This document shows, one piece after another, positions 37,874 to 47,010 of a DNA stretch of 64,000 nucleotides. Made by a program: the position numbers and the translations under genes. Origin of the DNA: Viridibacterium sp047600765 (GTDB taxonomy: Bacteria > Pseudomonadota > Gammaproteobacteria > Burkholderiales > Rhodocyclaceae); the NCBI GenBank assembly GCA_047600765.1, contig JASGKF010000001.1, forward strand, positions 1,922,001 to 1,986,000. Direction: 5' to 3'. Numbering within the stretch: position 1 is the stretch's first letter; each line of letters begins with the position of its first letter. A model generated the notes under the pieces. It searched no databases and was not told where the DNA came from. It was given only the letters and a program-made list of their open reading frames with translations.

Positions 37874-39426
37874 GCCAGCTTGATCAGCTTGCCACCGAAG
37901 TGCTGCTCGGCACCGAACGCCGCGCACCGGGCCTGCCTTCCCTGCCGGAAGCCCTGAGCCGCCTGCTCGATGCGGCCTGCCCCGCCGACACCTCCACCGA
38001 AACTCGTGTGCTGCGCACCGCCGGCGTGCTGGCCGCCTGCGCGGCCGCTGGCTATGTGCCGCCGGCAAGTCTGCGCGAGACGCTCGCCGTCAGCGCGGCG
38101 GAACGTCTGCAGCCCGTCGCCGATGCGGCGCTGGGCGAGTGCCTGCGCCAGCTTCTGGCGGCCGGGCCCGATGCCCTGCGCGCCGAAGCGTGCCGCTTGC
38201 TCGCCGGCACTGGGGCCTGCCTGCCGCCGCGCTTGCTGCCGCGCGCGCTGAGCCTTGGTCAGAAAACCCCGGCCTTGCGCGGCGCGCTGCTGCAGGTGCT
38301 CGGTCAGCGTGGTGACTGGCTGGCGCGGCAGGATGCCGGCTGGGCCTGGGCCGTGGGCGCACAGGAGGAAGTGCTGGACCCCGCGCTGTGGGAACACGGC
38401 ACGCTGGATCAGCGCAAGTTGTATCTCGACAAGCTGCGCCGGCGTGATGCGGCCGCAGCCCGCACCTTGCTGCAGAACGGTTTCGCCCAGCTCGACGCAC
38501 GCGAACGCTCGGCCCTGCTGGAACAACTGGCGACCGGGCTGACGACTGCAGACGAAGACTTCCTCGAAGCCCTGCTCGCCGACCGCAGCAAGGAAGTGCG
38601 CCTGCTCGCAGGCCGCTTGCTGTCGGCTGTGCCGGGCAGCCGCTACGTGGCGCGCATGGGTGCGCGCATGGCGGCCTGCCTCGTGCAGGAGCGAAAGCTC
38701 TTCCGCCAGGTGCTGACGCTGGAAGCGCCGACTGCCTTTGGTGCGGACTGGAAAGACGACGCGCTCGAAGAGACGCGCGCCAAGAGCGAGACCCTGGGCG
38801 ACCGCGCCTGGTGGCTGTACCAGATTGCGCGCGCGCTGCCGCTGGCCTGGTGGCCACAGCAGACCGGCATGACGCCGGCCGAGCTGATCAAGTGGTTGGC
38901 CGGCACTGACTGGAGCGAGGCTGTGCTGCGCGCCTGGGGCGAGGCCATGCAGCGCGAAGCCGCCGCAGACTGGGCCGAGGCATTCCTCGTCGCGCCGCCC
39001 ATCAAGGGCTTCCTGTTCGATGTGTTTGCGTTCATCGAATGCCTGCCGCTGGCGCAGCGCGAACAACACTGGCTGCGCCTGATCGAGGCTGGCGGACGGC
39101 GCTTCGCGATGGGCGACCTGTTGATGCGCCTGCTGCAGAACTTGCCGCATGACACCACCTTGTCGGCGGACTTCGTGCAGCGCGTGCTGCGCGAGGTACG
39201 CAAGGGCTTGCCCAGCGACGCCAGCAAGTACGACTACAACTTGCGCAAAGCCCTGCCGGAATTCGTTTGCCATATTCCTGCCACCAGCCTGCGCGAAGCG
39301 GCCGAGGGCTGGCCCATGGGTCGCCCCGACACCGAGTATTTCACCGAGACCCTGGCCGCCGTGCTGGCCATCGTCGAGCAACGCCGCATCCTTCATTCCA
39401 CCCTCACACAGCGGAAACCCACATGA
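37870..39426 (+). CDS. DUF5691-like helical repeat protein
   Basis: The 518-residue product begins LDQLATEVLLGTERRAPGLP and is almost wholly alpha-helical with HEAT/ARM-like repeated Leu/Ala pairs (for example DARERSALLEQLATG and FLEALLADRSKEVRLLAGRL). It has no signal peptide and no known catalytic motif. I recognise it as the type annotated DUF5691 that sits between SWIM and MoxR genes in many bacteria. A scaffold or substrate-binding role in the module is an inference. Both ends overlap neighbours as ATGA. Confidence 0.82.
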   Translation: MSQLDQLATEVLLGTERRAPGLPSLPEALSRLLDAACPADTSTETRVLRTAGVLAACAAAGYVPPASLRETLAVSAAERLQPVADAALGECLRQLLAAGPDALRAEACRLLAGTGACLPPRLLPRALSLGQKTPALRGALLQVLGQRGDWLARQDAGWAWAVGAQEEVLDPALWEHGTLDQRKLYLDKLRRRDAAAARTLLQNGFAQLDARERSALLEQLATGLTTADEDFLEALLADRSKEVRLLAGRLLSAVPGSRYVARMGARMAACLVQERKLFRQVLTLEAPTAFGADWKDDALEETRAKSETLGDRAWWLYQIARALPLAWWPQQTGMTPAELIKWLAGTDWSEAVLRAWGEAMQREAAADWAEAFLVAPPIKGFLFDVFAFIECLPLAQREQHWLRLIEAGGRRFAMGDLLMRLLQNLPHDTTLSADFVQRVLREVRKGLPSDASKYDYNLRKALPEFVCHIPATSLREAAEGWPMGRPDTEYFTETLAAVLAIVEQRRILHSTLTQRKPT

Positions 39427-40502
39427 GCCAGGTCCTGCGTCAGCATGCCGAACAGCAATTCGCCGAAGAACTCGACGCCATCAAGAAGGCCGACACACGC
39501 GAGCGCCCCGGCAACTGGGCCATGTCGCCCTGGGCCGTGGCTACCTACCTCATGGGCGGCAAGCTCGACAGCGGCTTCGAGGTCAGCGCCAAGTACATCG
39601 GCAATCGCCGCATCATCGAGACCGCCATCGCCACGCTGGCGACCGACCGCGCGCTGTTGCTGTTCGGCGTGCCGGGCACGGCCAAGTCCTGGGTGTCGGA
39701 GCATCTGGCGGCGGCGATCAGTGGTGATTCGACCATGCTGATCCAGGGCACGGCGGGCACCAGCGAAGAGCAGCTGCGCTACGGCTGGAACTACGCCGAG
39801 CTGCTCGCCAAGGGGCCGTCGAAAGCAGCACTGGTGCCTAGCCCGCTGATGCGCGCGATGGAGCTCGGCAAGACGGCGCGCGTCGAAGAGCTGACGCGCA
39901 TCTCGGCCGACGTGCAGGACACCCTGATCACCATCCTGTCCGAGAAATCGCTGCCGGTGCCCGAGCTGGGCATCGAAGCGCAGGCTGTGCGCGGCTTCAA
40001 CGTCATCGCCACGGCGAACAATCGCGACAAGGGCATCAACGAGTTGTCGAGCGCGCTCAAGCGCCGCTTCAACACGGTGATCCTGCCCGTGCCATCGAGC
40101 GAGGAAGAAGAGATCTCCATCGTCACCAAGCGCGTCGGCGAAATGGGCCGCGCGCTGCAACTGCCGGGAGAACCGCCGGCGCTGAAGGAAGTGCGCCGCG
40201 TCGTGCAGATCTTCCGCGAGCTGCGCAACGGCCAGACCGAAGACGGCAAGACCAAGCTCAAGGTGCCCAGCGGCACGCTGTCGACGGCCGAGGCGATCTC
40301 GGTCATCAACTCCGGCGTGGCGATGGCGGGTCACTTTGGCGACGGCGTGCTGCGCGCGAGTGACGTGGCGGCCAGCCTGGTCGGCGCCATCGTCAAGGAC
40401 CCGGTGCAGGACGCCGTGGTGTGGCGCGAGTACCAGGAGACGGTGATGAAGGAACGCAGCGACTGGAAGGATTTGTATCGCGCCTGCCGCGAGCAAGAGT
40501 GA
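39423..40502 (+). CDS. MoxR-type AAA+ ATPase
   Basis: The 359-residue product is a MoxR-family AAA+ ATPase: Walker A GVPGTAKS (residues 82-89), a long pore/lid region, ELTRISADVQDTLITILSEK around the second motif, an NVIATANNRDKGINELSSAL sensor-1 segment and ALKRRFNTV arginine finger. MoxR proteins work with VWA proteins as metal-insertion or unfolding chaperones. Here the VWA partner is the last gene of the module. The next gene starts 136 bases on, after a palindromic spacer. Confidence 0.93.
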   Translation: MSQVLRQHAEQQFAEELDAIKKADTRERPGNWAMSPWAVATYLMGGKLDSGFEVSAKYIGNRRIIETAIATLATDRALLLFGVPGTAKSWVSEHLAAAISGDSTMLIQGTAGTSEEQLRYGWNYAELLAKGPSKAALVPSPLMRAMELGKTARVEELTRISADVQDTLITILSEKSLPVPELGIEAQAVRGFNVIATANNRDKGINELSSALKRRFNTVILPVPSSEEEEISIVTKRVGEMGRALQLPGEPPALKEVRRVVQIFRELRNGQTEDGKTKLKVPSGTLSTAEAISVINSGVAMAGHFGDGVLRASDVAASLVGAIVKDPVQDAVVWREYQETVMKERSDWKDLYRACREQE

Positions 40503-40505
40503 GAG

Positions 40506-40621
40506 GCCCCGAGAAAATGGTTCTGCCATCGTTGCGTCGCCTTGCCGTACCTGTTCGTACTGTCTGCGTCGCCGCGCCTCGTCAGAACCGCTCCGCTTCG
40601 CTGCGCTCCATTTTTCGGGGC
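40506..40621. repeat. Long inverted-repeat spacer within the module
   Basis: The 136-base gap between the MoxR and DUF5682-like genes is bounded by GCCCCGAGAAAATGG (40506-40520) and CCATTTTTCGGGGC (40608-40621), nearly complementary arms, with a second inner pair GGTTCTG (40519-40525) and CAGAACC (40583-40589). A small hairpin loop GTAC-CTGTTC-GTAC lies within. It could fold into one long hairpin in RNA, acting as an attenuator or a processing site, or be a mobile palindromic repeat. Confidence 0.7.
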
Positions 40622-40638
40622 TTCTCCTGAGAACGAAC

Positions 40639-42949
40639 ATGTCTGATTCGCCCTTCCACCTCTTCGGCATCCGCCACCACGGCCCGGGCTGTGCGCGCAG
40701 CCTGCTGCGCGCGCTCGAAGACCTGCAGCCGGACTGCCTGCTCGTCGAAGGCCCGCCCGACGGTGAAGAGATGCTGCCCCTGCTGGCTGATGCCGGCCTC
40801 GTGCCGCCGGTGGCCCTGCTGATCTACAACCCGGAAGACGCGCGCGAAGCGGCCTTCTATCCCTTCGCGAGTTTTTCGCCGGAGTGGAACGCGCTGAAGT
40901 TCGCGCAGGCGCGCGGCATTCCGGCGCGCTTCATCGACTTGCCGATGACGCACCAGTTCGCGATGGCACGGCCCGCCGATGCGGCCGGCGCAGCGAGTGA
41001 TGACACGGCAGAGGCGCTGGAGTCGGCTGCCGATTTGGCGAGTAGCGACGAAGCCGCAAGCGCTGACGAAAACGCAGAGGAAAGCTACGCCGGCGATCCG
41101 CTCGACTGGCTGGGCCGCGCAGCGGGCTATGGCGACGGCGAGTCCTGGTGGAACCACATGGTCGAAGAGCGCGGCGACAGTCTGGAGCTGTTTGCGGCGA
41201 TTCGCGAAGCCATGACCACGGTGCGACACGAAGCGCCGCCGCGTCGGCAGAGCGAGCAGGGTTTGCAGCGCGAAGCCCTGCGCGAGGCGCACATGCGCAA
41301 ATGCCTGCGCCAGGCGCAGAAGGAAGGCTTCCAGCGCATCGCCGTCGTGTGCGGTGCCTGGCACGTGCCGGCCTTGGCTGACATGCCGACCGCCAAGGCC
41401 GACAACGACCTGCTCAAGGCCCTGCCCAAGGCCAAGGTCGCCGCGACCTGGGTGCCCTGGTCTTATCGCAACCTCAGCTTCGCCAGCGGTTACGGCGCCG
41501 GCGTGGCCTCGCCGGGCTGGTACGAGCACCTGTGGAATGCGTCGGCCGGGCAGCGCGCGACTTCGTGGCTGGCACGCGCAGCGGCACTGTTCCGCGCTGA
41601 GGGGCTGGATTGCTCGTCGGCCCACATCATCGAGGCCGTGCGACTCGCCGACACGCTCGCGGCATTGCGCGAACGCCCGCAGCCGGGGCTCGATGAGCTC
41701 AACGAAGCACTGCGCACCACGGTGTGCATGGGTGACGACGCACCCATGCAGCTCATCGCACAGCGCCTGATCGTCGGCGAGCGTCTCGGCAGCACGCCAG
41801 AGACTGCACCCGCGGTGCCGCTGCAGCGCGACCTCGCGCAACAACAGAAGAGCCTGCGCCTCAAGCCCGAAGCTGCACACAAGACGCTGGACCTCGACCT
41901 GCGCCAACCCAACGACCTGGCGCGCAGTCACCTGCTGCATCGCCTCGCGCTGCTGGGCATACAGTGGGGAGCCATCACGCAGGCCGGGCGCAGCGCCAAG
42001 GGCAGCTTCCACGAAGTGTGGAACCTGAGCTGGGAGCCCGAGCTCGCCATCGCCGTGATCGACGCCAGTCGCTGGGGCAACACGGTGGCCGAGGCGGCGA
42101 CCGCGCGCGCCGTCGAACAAGGCGCGCAGCGCCGATGCCCTGCCCGTGCTGTCGGAGCTGGTGAACCAGGTCCTGCTGGCCGACCTGCAGGCGGCCATCG
42201 CACCGGTGACGCAGGCGCTCGAAGATCTCGCCGCCGTTTCGAGCGACGTGCAGCAACTGCTCGCCGCGATTCCGCCGCTGGCCAACGTGGCGCGCTACGG
42301 CAATGTGCGACAGACCGATGCCGGCATGGTCACCCACCTGCTCGCCAGCCTCGTGCCGCGTGCCGCCATCGGCCTGCCGGGGGCCTGTGCCTCGCTCGAC
42401 GATGAAGCCGCGGCGAACATGCGCGACGCCATCGTGGCGACACAGCAGGCCCTGCGCCTGATGGGCGACGCCGGGCTGCAGCAGGACTGGCAGCCGGCCT
42501 TGAAGCGTCTCGCATTGCTGGGCAGCAGTCATGGCCTGGTGTGTGGCCTCGCTGCGCGACTGCTGTTCGACGACCAGCAGGAAGACATCGAAGCGACCGC
42601 GCTGCGCATGAGTCAGGCGCTGTCGGCAGGCAATGACCCGGGCCCGGCAGCGGCCTGGCTGGAAGGCTTCCTCAACCGCAGCGGCATGGTGTTGCTGCAT
42701 GACGACCAGCTGTGGGCGCTCGTCGATGGCTGGCTCAGTGGCCTCAGCGGCGAGCACTTCCTGCGCGAGCTGCCGCTGCTGCGGCGTGCCTTTGCCGCCT
42801 TCAACGTGCCCGAGCGCCGCCAGCTCGGCGAGCGCGCCGGCCGGCCGACGGGCGCGAAGAGTGCTGCACCGCTGGCGGCCGACTGGGACATGTCGCGTGC
42901 CGAGCGCGCCCTGCCCTTGTTGCGCCAGTTGCTGGGGGTTGTGGAATGA
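40639..42949 (+). CDS. DUF5682-like protein (frameshifted)
   Basis: The N-terminal part begins FHLFGIRHHGPGCARSLLRA with LLVEGPPDGEEMLPLL, and later has IAVVCGAWHVPAL; these strand-and-His/Glu patterns recall the TraB/ChaN/EreA-like fold. The C-terminal third, LSELVNQVLLADLQAAIAPV to the end, reads in the next frame. One base too many lies near 42112-42122: removing an A from GTCGAAC (42112-42118) joins AVDKARSADALPVL cleanly; removing one G at 42121-42122 would also work. Corrected length is about 769 residues. It ends in ATGA overlap with the VWA gene, so it was evolving under coding constraint very recently. Confidence 0.8.
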
Positions 42950-44172
42950 CTACGGGAATGACTGCGGGAACGAATGCGGCAATGAACGAGCCCGAAGAAA
43001 TCACAGCACCCGACGATCGCCTGCGCCGCTGGCGTCTCGTGCTCGGCGAGCCGGCGCAGGAATCCTGCGGTGCGGGTGGCACCCTGGCGGGTGATGACGT
43101 GCGCATCGACCAGGCACTCACGGCGCTGTACGACGCCGATGGCCCCGGTGGCCTGCGCGGTGGCAGCGGTGCGTCGTCGCCGCGCGTGGCGCGCTGGTTG
43201 GGCGACATCCGCCAGTACTTCCCGGCCTCGGTGGTGCAGGTCATGCAGAAGGACGCCTTCGAGCGGCTGGACCTCAAGAGCATGCTGTTCCAGCCCGAGA
43301 TGCTCGACGCCGTGCAGCCTGACGTGCATCTGGTGGCGAGCCTGATGTCCTTGCGCGGCATCATCCCGGCGAAAACGCGCGACACCGCCCGCCTGGTGGT
43401 GCGCAAGGTCGTCGATGCGCTGATGAAAAAGCTCGAAGAGCCGATGCGCAGCGCCGTCACCGGAGCGCTCAATCGCGCCGAGCGCAACCGCCGCCCGCGC
43501 CATGCCGAGATCGACTGGAACCGCACCATCCGCGCCAACCTGCGTCACTGGCAGGAGAGCTACCGCAGCATCATTCCCGAGACCCTCATCGGTTACGGCC
43601 GCAAGGCACGCCGCACGCAGCGCGAAGTGATCCTGTGCATCGACCAGAGTGGCTCGATGGCGGCGTCGGTCGTTTACTCCAGCATCTTCGGCGCGGTGAT
43701 GGCCTCCCTGCCGGCGGTGAAGACGCACATGGTGGTTTTCGACACGGCGGTGGTCGACCTCACCGAACAACTCAGCGATCCGGTCGAGGTGCTGTTCGGC
43801 GTGCAGCTCGGCGGCGGCACCGACATCAACCGTGCGGTGGGTTACTGCCAGGGCCTGGTGCGCGATCCGCGTAACACCATCATGGTGCTGATCTCCGATC
43901 TCTACGAAGGCGGCGTCGAGAAGAACCTGCTGCAGCGGGCCAGTGAACTGGTGCAGTCCGGTGTGCAGCTGATCACCCTGCTGGCGCTCAGTGATGAGGG
44001 CGCGCCGTCCTACGATCACCAGCTCGCTGCCAAGCTCGCGGCATTGGGCGTACCTTCGTTTGCCTGCTCGCCGGATCAGTTCCCGGCACTGATGGCGGCA
44101 GCGATCCGGCGTGAAGACGTCGGCCTGTGGGCGGCGAAGGAAGGCATCGTCACGGCGCGCGCCGAGCGCTGA
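42946..44172 (+). CDS. VWA-domain protein of the MoxR module
   Basis: The 408-residue product has a von Willebrand A domain (about residues 228-400) with an intact metal-ion site: Asp233-Gln-Ser235-Gly-Ser237 (CIDQSGSMAAS), a later Thr in GGGTDINRAVG, and Asp in LISDLYEGG. The N-terminal half is helical (DAFERLDLKSMLFQPEMLDA, then RNRRPRHAEIDWNRTI). No signal peptide, so it acts in the cytoplasm. It is the expected partner of the MoxR ATPase three genes earlier. Its 3' end overlaps the convergent ceramidase-like gene by 23 bases. Confidence 0.93.
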   Translation: MTTGMTAGTNAAMNEPEEITAPDDRLRRWRLVLGEPAQESCGAGGTLAGDDVRIDQALTALYDADGPGGLRGGSGASSPRVARWLGDIRQYFPASVVQVMQKDAFERLDLKSMLFQPEMLDAVQPDVHLVASLMSLRGIIPAKTRDTARLVVRKVVDALMKKLEEPMRSAVTGALNRAERNRRPRHAEIDWNRTIRANLRHWQESYRSIIPETLIGYGRKARRTQREVILCIDQSGSMAASVVYSSIFGAVMASLPAVKTHMVVFDTAVVDLTEQLSDPVEVLFGVQLGGGTDINRAVGYCQGLVRDPRNTIMVLISDLYEGGVEKNLLQRASELVQSGVQLITLLALSDEGAPSYDHQLAAKLAALGVPSFACSPDQFPALMAAAIRREDVGLWAAKEGIVTARAER

Positions 44173-44779
44173 ACAGCGCACGCACGCAGCCGTACAGCAC
44201 CAGACCATTGAGGGCATGCCAGCCCCAGTGCGTGCCGATGGGCCAGGTGTTGCACAGCGCGTTGTCGAGGCTGCGCAGGGTCAGCGATAGCGGGAACACG
44301 CAGGCGGCGACGTGCAGCCAGCGCAGTTCGCGTTGGCGCAGGCTGAAGACGACGAGCAGGGCGCCGGGCAGCAGGTAGCCTTCTGAGCCATTGAGGCCCA
44401 GGCTGCCGAGAGCCGCGATGAGCCGATCCACGACGATGAAGGCCACGAGCCCCAGTGCAGCGAGGCGCGCGGAGAAGCCTTCGCAGCGGCGTTGGTACTG
44501 GTACAGCCAGGCGAGGATGAACAGCGTGATGCTGCCGACATCCAGCACTACGCCCCACACCGTGCCGAAGAAGTGGAACAGGCCGCTGCAGACACCGATG
44601 AGGGCGACAAGCCCGGCGAAGCTGCGTTGTCCGCCGGGCGAGGCGCTGTGTGTCGCTTGTCGCCACAGCAGCACGGCGGCGATGAGGAAGGACAGGTTGC
44701 TGAGCGCGTTGAGGGGCTCGGCCCACAGACCGGGGTCGGTGCGTTCGCAATAGTTGTCGATGTGGTCGAGCAGGCTCAT
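44150..44779 (-). CDS. Ceramidase-like integral membrane protein (CREST family)
   Basis: The 209-residue product starts IDNYCERTDPGLWAEPLNAL, and has SGLFHFFGTVWGVVLDV and a late THWGWHALNGLVLYG. The conserved N-terminal YCE, mid GLFHFFGT (His/Ser) and late His triad are as in bacterial relatives of alkaline ceramidase, with seven membrane helices. Substrate in bacteria is unknown; an amide or ester lipid is plausible. It is read against the VWA gene and overlaps its end. Confidence 0.85.
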   Translation of the reverse strand: MSLLDHIDNYCERTDPGLWAEPLNALSNLSFLIAAVLLWRQATHSASPGGQRSFAGLVALIGVCSGLFHFFGTVWGVVLDVGSITLFILAWLYQYQRRCEGFSARLAALGLVAFIVVDRLIAALGSLGLNGSEGYLLPGALLVVFSLRQRELRWLHVAACVFPLSLTLRSLDNALCNTWPIGTHWGWHALNGLVLYGCVRALFSARRAP

Positions 44780-44840
44780 GGGGCGGATGATCGCTTACTT
44801 TTCAGCCGTGCCCGGCTTCGGCATTTGCCGAAGCGCTATG

Positions 44841-44864
44841 GATTCCCGCCTTCGCGGGAATGAC
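44841..44864. repeat. REP-like palindrome, copy 1
   Basis: GATTCCCGCCTTCGCGGGAA followed by TGAC. ATTCCCGC and GCGGGAAT form the stem. An inverted copy lies 65 bases further on. This is a common dispersed palindromic repeat in betaproteobacteria. Confidence 0.8.
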
Positions 44865-44928
44865 CGACGGACCATTGATCCGCTCGCCCTTCATGCGGGG
44901 CTGGCATCGAAGCCCGAAATTTCATTCC

Positions 44929-44953
44929 GTCATTCCCGCGAAGGCGGGAATCC
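44929..44953. repeat. REP-like palindrome, copy 2 (inverted)
   Basis: GTCATTCCCGCGAAGGCGGG followed by AATCC is the reverse complement of the element at 44841, so the pair can form a large hairpin. They fill the 216-base gap between the ceramidase-like gene and ppk2. Confidence 0.8.
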
Positions 44954-44995
44954 ACAGCCTCGCCGCAGGCGAGTAAGTACGGACGAAACCGTGTG

Positions 44996-45940
44996 TCAGT
45001 AAACCTCCGGCACGAACAGCTCGGGCGGGATCGGCATGCGGTAGTAGTCGGGATTGCGCACGCGCTCGGGCAGCACGATGCCAGGACGTTCGACTTCGTT
45101 GTAGGGCATCTGGCCCAGCAGGTGGGCAATCGCGTTGAGGCGCGCCTTCTTCTTGTCTACCGCCTGAACCACCCACCAGGGCGCTTCGGGGATGTGGGTG
45201 CGCTCCAGCATGGTTTCCTTGGCCTTGGTGTAGGCCTCCCAGCGGCGGCGCGATTCGAGGTCCATGGGGCTGAGCTTCCACTGCTTGAGCGGGTCGTGGA
45301 TGCGGCCGAGGAAGCGCAGGTGCTGCTCTTCGTCGGTGATCGAGAACCAGTACTTGATGAGCTGGATGCCCGAGCGCACGAGCATCTTTTCGAACTCGGG
45401 CACGCTGCGGAAGAACTCTTCGTACTCCTCGTCGTTGCAGAAGCCCATGACGCGTTCGACGCCTGCGCGGTTGTACCAGCTACGGTCGAACAGCACGATC
45501 TCGCCACCGGCGGGCAGGTGCGAGATGTAGCGCTGGAAGTACCATTGCGTACGTTCGCGGTCGTTGGGTGCCGGCAGCGCGGCGACGCGACAGACACGCG
45601 GGTTGAGGCGCTGCGTGATGCGCTTGATGACGCCGCCCTTGCCGGCCGCGTCGCGGCCTTCGAAGAGGATCACGACCTTGTGTTTCGTCTGCACCACCCA
45701 GTCCTGCAGCTTCACGAGCTCGCCCTGCAGGCGGAACAGTTCCTGGAAGTAGCGCCGGCGCTCGTCGCGATCCGCCTCGTTGCGCAGGCGTGGCAGGCCT
45801 TCGGCGTCGAGGTCTTCGTGGCTGCGGTCTTCGATCTCCATTTCGAGCTCTTCGTCGTAGCTGTCAATGAGGTCGGCGTGGATGCGGCGGATGAGGGCGT
45901 CCTGTTCGGAGCGCTGCGGGTCGAAGATGGGGTCGTTCAT
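44996..45940 (-). CDS. ppk2: Polyphosphate kinase 2 (PPK2)
   Basis: The 314-residue product matches class I PPK2: Walker A FEGRDAAGKGGVIKRI, lid region with NPRVCRVAALPAPNDRERTQ, Walker B IVLFDRSWYNRAGVERVMGF, and late SPMDLESRRRWEAYTKAKE. It moves phosphate between polyphosphate and nucleoside diphosphates in the cytoplasm. The start at 45940 gives MNDPIFDPQRSEQDALIRRI. A longer frame exists upstream but has no support. Stands alone; the next gene diverges. Confidence 0.93.
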   Translation of the reverse strand: MNDPIFDPQRSEQDALIRRIHADLIDSYDEELEMEIEDRSHEDLDAEGLPRLRNEADRDERRRYFQELFRLQGELVKLQDWVVQTKHKVVILFEGRDAAGKGGVIKRITQRLNPRVCRVAALPAPNDRERTQWYFQRYISHLPAGGEIVLFDRSWYNRAGVERVMGFCNDEEYEEFFRSVPEFEKMLVRSGIQLIKYWFSITDEEQHLRFLGRIHDPLKQWKLSPMDLESRRRWEAYTKAKETMLERTHIPEAPWWVVQAVDKKKARLNAIAHLLGQMPYNEVERPGIVLPERVRNPDYYRMPIPPELFVPEVY

Positions 45941-46035
45941 GGTGCGTGTTCCGGCGGCAGTAAGGGACTGTGACGGTGAACCTGCCGCATCCGTGTGACG
46001 CCGCTGTGACAGCCGCACTGTGGCATGCTCTTCCC

Positions 46036-46944
46036 ATGCTGCTTTTCTACGCTGATCACTTTGTCTTGCCCCTGCCGCCGGGGCACCGCTTCCCGATGGA
46101 CAAGTACCGCCGCCTGCGCGAACGCTTGCTGGCCAGCGGGGAGTTCGCTGCGGCAGACTTCCGAGAACCGCCCGCGGCCAGCGACGAGCAGCTGATGCGT
46201 GCGCATGACCCGGCCTACATCACGCGTGTTGCCGGCGGCGAGCTCAACGCGGCCGAGCAGCGGCGCATCGGCTTCCCCTGGACGCCGGCCATGGTCGAGC
46301 GCTCGCGCCGTTCGGCCGGGGCGACCATCGAGGCCGCACGTTCGGCCCTGCGTGGCGGCAAGGTGGGCGTGAACCTCGCCGGCGGCACACACCACGCGCA
46401 CCGCGATTTCGGCAGCGGCTTCTGCGTGTTCAACGACTCTGCCGTCGCCGCGCGCGCGATGCAGGTGGAAGAAGGGGTGGGGCAGATCGCCATCATCGAT
46501 TGCGATGTGCACCAGGGCGACGGTACGGCGGCCATCCTCGCTGGTGACGGCAGCATCTTCACCTTCAGCATGCACGGCGCGAAAAACTTTCCGGCCAACA
46601 AGCAGCTCAGCGACCTCGACATCGAGTTGCCCGATGCCTGCGACGACATGGCCTACCTCGACGCCCTGCAGCGCGGGCTGGACGAGGTCTTCCGCCGCGT
46701 GCGGCCCGAGCTGGTGCACTATCTTGCCGGCGCGGACCCGTTCGCTGGCGACCGCCTCGGCCGGCTGGGCGTCAGCAAGGCAGGCCTGCAGGCGCGTGAC
46801 GAGCTGGTGTTGTCACGCTGCGCGGCCGAGGGCGTGCCGCTCAGCGTGGCCATGGCAGGGGGTTACGCTGATGACATTGATGACATTGTCGATATTCATG
46901 TTTCAACGGTGCGGACAGCTGCGGCATTTGCGCAAAGTCGCTAA
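46036..46944 (+). CDS. Histone-deacetylase-like hydrolase
   Basis: The 302-residue product is an arginase/deacetylase-fold enzyme: MLLFYADHFVLPLPPGHRFP, GGTHHAHRDFGSGFCVFND (the HH pair with catalytic His), and DCDVHQGDGTA (zinc Asp/His). It likely removes acetyl groups from small amines (acetylpolyamines) or lysine. The start at 46036 gives the common HDAC beginning; an in-frame GTG at 45970 would add 22 residues without family match. Confidence 0.88.
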   Translation: MLLFYADHFVLPLPPGHRFPMDKYRRLRERLLASGEFAAADFREPPAASDEQLMRAHDPAYITRVAGGELNAAEQRRIGFPWTPAMVERSRRSAGATIEAARSALRGGKVGVNLAGGTHHAHRDFGSGFCVFNDSAVAARAMQVEEGVGQIAIIDCDVHQGDGTAAILAGDGSIFTFSMHGAKNFPANKQLSDLDIELPDACDDMAYLDALQRGLDEVFRRVRPELVHYLAGADPFAGDRLGRLGVSKAGLQARDELVLSRCAAEGVPLSVAMAGGYADDIDDIVDIHVSTVRTAAAFAQSR

Positions 46945-47010
46945 CAATTTCACGTTGCCTGCGCTGCCTTGCAGTAGATTGACCTCTAAACATGTTGGCG
47001 GGATTTCTGC

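Noticed and set aside
34568..38068. Antisense open frame of about 1,166 codons across the polygalacturonase and SWIM genes
   Set aside because: It mirrors strongly supported plus-strand genes; the composition is typical of a high-GC shadow frame and no ribosome-binding site or domain is seen.
36539..44172. Classical phage-defence island
   Set aside because: The MoxR/VWA module has no nuclease, toxin, NTPase-TIR or similar effector next to it, so defence is only one of several possibilities.
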